NCBI GenBank assembly: GCA_900016875.1 | Contig: FCNR01000048.1 | Coordinates: forward strand, 1-64,000 | DNA length: 64,000 nt | Reading direction: 5' to 3' | Origin: Eubacteriaceae bacterium CHKCI004 | GTDB taxonomy: Bacteria; Bacillota; Clostridia; Lachnospirales; Lachnospiraceae | Shown here: piece after piece, positions 61,958 through 64,000 of the stretch | Position numbering within the stretch: position 1 is the first letter of the stretch | Layout of the letters: every line of letters begins with the position of its first letter | The notes under the pieces: model-generated | Database searches by the model: none | Seen by the model: only the letters and a program-made list of their open reading frames with translations | Told to the model about the DNA's origin: nothing | Translations under genes and position numbers: made by a program

Positions 61958-63450
61958 TGGCATTTACAAATAGTTCTATGGTGGCATATAAAAAGCTCAG
62001 TCCGAATCATTCTGGGCAGAGGACGCACGGTATTGACCGCATCACGCCTCACTGCGTGGTGGGCCAGTGTACGGTAGAGGGACTTGGAGACTGGTTTGCC
62101 AAATCCTCCACAAAAGCATCCAGTAATTACGGCATCGACAAGGACGGACGTGTCGGCCTGTACGTGGAAGAGAAGAACCGCTCCTGGTGTACTTCCAGTA
62201 ATGCCAATGACCAGAGGGCGATCACAATCGAGTGCGCTTCCGATACCACAGAGCCGTATGCTTTCAGGGATGTGGTGTATCAGACGCTGATCAAGCTCTG
62301 CATCGACATCTGCAAACGTAACGGCAAGAACAAGCTGATCTGGTTCGGGGATAAGGACAAGACGCTGAATTATTCGCCGAAGAGCGGCGAGATGATCCTG
62401 ACGGTTCACAGGTGGTTTGCGAATAAGTCCTGTCCGGGCAACTGGATGTACGCAAGGATGGGAGATCTGGCAGAGAAGGTGACGAAGGAACTGCAGGGAT
62501 CCGCTGATTCCGGTGGCGGTTCGACTGCAAAGGGAACGCAGGCTTCGGTTCTGAAGGACCTGTCTGAGGCGGATGCGATCAAGAAGGTTGGTGCACTGTT
62601 CACTGCGGATCAGAAAAAGAGCGGCATTCTGGCATCGGTATCGCTGGCTCAGTTTATTCTGGAGTCCGGGTATGGAAAGAGTGAGCTGGCTCAGAACGCC
62701 AACAACATCTTCGGGATGAAGTGCAGTCTGTCCGGGAATACATGGAGTGGATCCAGCTGGGACGGCAAGAGCAAATACACGAAGAAGACGCAGGAACAGA
62801 ATCCTGACGGCAGCATGGTCACGATCACGGCGGACTTCCGGAAATATCCCTGCATTGAGGATTCCATTGCTGACCATTCCGCTTACCTGCTTGGAGCGAA
62901 GAACGGCAGCAAGCTGAGATATGATGGGCTGAAGGGATGCACGGACTATAAGAAGGTTGTGCAGATCATCAAGGATGGCGGTTATGCCACAAGCCTGATG
63001 TATGTGGAGAAGCTGATCTCTATCATTGAGAGGTGGAACTTGACGCAGTATGATGCTAAGGACTCCGGTGGTGAGGTGATCCGCTGGTACCGGGTGAGGA
63101 AGTCCTGGGCCGATGCAAAGAGCCAGAAGGGAGCCTATAAGATCCTGGATAATGCGAAGAAGTGCGCGGATCAGAATCCGGGGTATAAGGTGTTCGATGC
63201 GGATGGCAAGGTTATGTATGAGCCGAAGGCAGCGGAGCCTGCGGTAAAGGTGCCGTTCCTGGTGAAGGTCAGTATTTCGGATCTGAACATCAGAAAAGGA
63301 CCGGGGACCGATTATGACAGGGTTCAGTTTATTCCGATCGGTGTGTACACGATCATGGAGGTACGGAGCGGTAAAGGCAGCTCTGCCGGATGGGGCAGGC
63401 TGAAGAGCGGTATAGGATGGATATCGTTGGACTTTGTCCGGAGGATTTAA
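61957..63450 (+). CDS. Endolysin: amidase_2, glucosaminidase and SH3 domains
   Basis: The 497-residue product has three modules. The N-terminal N-acetylmuramoyl-L-alanine amidase (about residues 20-165) has DRITPHCVVGQCTVEGLGDW and a later His/Cys in HRWFANKSCPGNW. A glucosaminidase-type domain (about 190-355) has SVSLAQFILESGYGKSELAQ and NNIFGMKCSLSGN. After a linker, a C-terminal SH3-like wall-binding domain has SDLNIRKGPGTDYDRVQFIP. It cuts peptidoglycan at two bond types and has no signal peptide, so it depends on the holin. Confidence 0.93.
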   Translation: MAFTNSSMVAYKKLSPNHSGQRTHGIDRITPHCVVGQCTVEGLGDWFAKSSTKASSNYGIDKDGRVGLYVEEKNRSWCTSSNANDQRAITIECASDTTEPYAFRDVVYQTLIKLCIDICKRNGKNKLIWFGDKDKTLNYSPKSGEMILTVHRWFANKSCPGNWMYARMGDLAEKVTKELQGSADSGGGSTAKGTQASVLKDLSEADAIKKVGALFTADQKKSGILASVSLAQFILESGYGKSELAQNANNIFGMKCSLSGNTWSGSSWDGKSKYTKKTQEQNPDGSMVTITADFRKYPCIEDSIADHSAYLLGAKNGSKLRYDGLKGCTDYKKVVQIIKDGGYATSLMYVEKLISIIERWNLTQYDAKDSGGEVIRWYRVRKSWADAKSQKGAYKILDNAKKCADQNPGYKVFDADGKVMYEPKAAEPAVKVPFLVKVSISDLNIRKGPGTDYDRVQFIPIGVYTIMEVRSGKGSSAGWGRLKSGIGWISLDFVRRI

Positions 63451-63506
63451 GAATGACGGCTGGTGGAGATTGAGTTCTCTGCTGGCCGTTTATTTTTTTG
63501 TTCAAA

Positions 63507-63538
63507 AATCGGAATGGCAAGTGTTCAGGGAACTTTAA
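63507..63538 (+). promoter_or_regulatory. Bipartite motif copy D
   Basis: AATCGGAAT, 10 nt, CAGGGAACTTTAA, ending 29 nt before the gene start at 63568. It is one base different from copy C outside the spacer and lies 26 kb from the other three copies. Confidence 0.78.
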
Positions 63539-63567
63539 GAAGTAGCAAAGACGAAGGAGGTTCCCTT

Positions 63568-63807
63568 ATGACGTTAGAAGAAATGAAAGCCGTGGATGTA
63601 AGAACGGTCAGCAGGGATGAGCTGGTTGATATCCATGATGTGCATATCGACAGAACGCTGCCTAAGATAGAGAGAATAAAGGATTTTATCCGGCAGATTA
63701 AGAATCCGTATGTGTTTAAGTGCGGGAATGTTGTAGTAAAGATGGAGTTTGCTGACACAGACCTGACGCTGGAGGATTGTATGGAGCATTACCTGAGGAA
63801 CAGGTAG
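63568..63807 (+). CDS. Small phage protein, DUF6870-like
   Basis: ATG 63568 follows AAGGAGG; an in-frame extension upstream (from 63463) lacks a ribosome site and would run through the motif copy D. The 79-residue product (DVRTVSRDELVDIHDVHIDR; LPKIERIKDFIRQIKNPYVF; KCGNVVVKMEFADTDLTLED) matches a small clostridial mobile-element family often seen near serine recombinases. The function is unknown. Copy D of the bipartite motif places it under the same control as the replication operons. Confidence 0.82.
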   Translation: MTLEEMKAVDVRTVSRDELVDIHDVHIDRTLPKIERIKDFIRQIKNPYVFKCGNVVVKMEFADTDLTLEDCMEHYLRNR

Positions 63808-63951
63808 AAGTGGTCATATTTTTTATGTCGTGGAATTCGCTGAACAGGAGTGATACGATAGGCTCAGGTCGAAACAAAATATCACTAAGCTGAAAAGCCT
63901 GATGGTTGGATTTCTGACTGAGCAAGATCAGTCGAAAGGAGCTATCAGGCT

Positions 63952-64000
63952 ATGAGTGTTTTATCGAAAGAATATAACGCGTGTATCTATGCGCGACTGT
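63952..64000 (+). CDS. Serine site-specific recombinase, N-terminus (partial, runs off window)
   Basis: ATG 63952 follows AAAGGAGCTATCAGGC. Only 16 residues are visible: MSVLSKEYNACIYARL, which match the start of large serine recombinases, where YARLS contains the conserved Arg ahead of the catalytic Ser. This is the presumed integrase of the element, consistent with insertion inside a protein-coding gene at its left end. Confidence 0.75.
   Translation, partial: MSVLSKEYNACIYARL

Larger units (their letters stand above)
14381..64000. mobile_element. Integrated HK97-type prophage or phage-plasmid-like element with defence cargo (right end outside window)
   Basis: The span begins where the host helicase gene is interrupted. 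It contains, in order, symE-parA-parB, a cargo block with restriction and toxin genes, a phage replication module (family A polymerase, DUF2815, DUF2800, primase/SF3 helicase, VRR-NUC, SNF2 helicase, DUF1492), a complete siphophage head-tail-lysis set, and the start of a serine recombinase at the right edge. All essential structural genes look intact. One C5 methyltransferase gene carries a frameshift. Partition genes suggest a plasmid-like stage. Confidence 0.85.

Noticed and set aside
1-64000. tRNA or rRNA genes
   Set aside because: No cloverleaf-like or rRNA-like sequence was recognised by eye; an exhaustive scan was not possible.

Overview
The window reads as a low-to-mid GC Bacillota genome, most likely a gut Clostridia/Lachnospiraceae member. 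This is inferred from AGGAGG ribosome sites, compact operons, and phage gene families typical of that group; no rRNA or other taxonomic marker is present. It divides into a chromosomal defence island (1 to about 14380) and a large integrated element that looks like a prophage carrying cargo (about 14381 to beyond 64000).

Chromosomal island. The left edge is the right end of an IS66-like insertion that has cut the 5' part off an AlbA_2/ATPase gene. Next come pglZ and brxL, the distal half of a BREX locus; pglX and brxABC would lie upstream, outside the window. A Gabija-like pair (OLD-family ATPase/TOPRIM nuclease plus UvrD-like helicase) follows brxL directly. Then come a Mokosh-II-like helicase-PLD protein and a PLD/DEAD-box helicase gene that breaks off inside its Walker B motif at about 14380.

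Element, left part (14381-33050). The element opens with a strong terminator hairpin and a highly structured leader, followed by symE, parA, parB and a small gene. A cargo block of about 15 kb comes next. It contains (i) two adjacent genes sharing a 'NTQIGYI' motif at the facing termini, reminiscent of RHIM-like amyloid signalling pairs, with a small HTH protein and an RloC/PrrC-like ATPase; and (ii) a tightly packed six-gene operon: a double-methyltransferase protein, a methyltransferase-Mrr nuclease fusion, an EVE-McrB GTPase, McrC, a DNA-binding protein and a Doc-type toxin.

Element, replication part (33050-42830). Leftward genes encode a family A DNA polymerase, a small membrane protein, a DUF2815 protein and a DUF2800 nuclease. 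Rightward genes encode a primase/SF3 helicase, a VRR-NUC nuclease, an SNF2-like helicase and a DUF1492 late regulator. A bipartite DNA motif with invariant 10-nt spacing occurs three times in the divergent control region and once more 26 kb away before the gene at 63568, always pointing toward the gene it precedes.

Element, structural part (42847-63951). This is a HK97-type siphophage late module: HNH, terS, two ParB-like proteins, a C5 methyltransferase, terL, portal, ClpP-like protease, capsid, connectors, major tail protein, tail chaperones with a canonical -1 slippery site, tape measure, tail tip, holin and endolysin. An AT-rich moron with its own promoter-like sequence and terminator, encoding a possible HEPN RNase, interrupts the tail genes. 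The window ends in the first codons of a serine recombinase, the presumed integrase.
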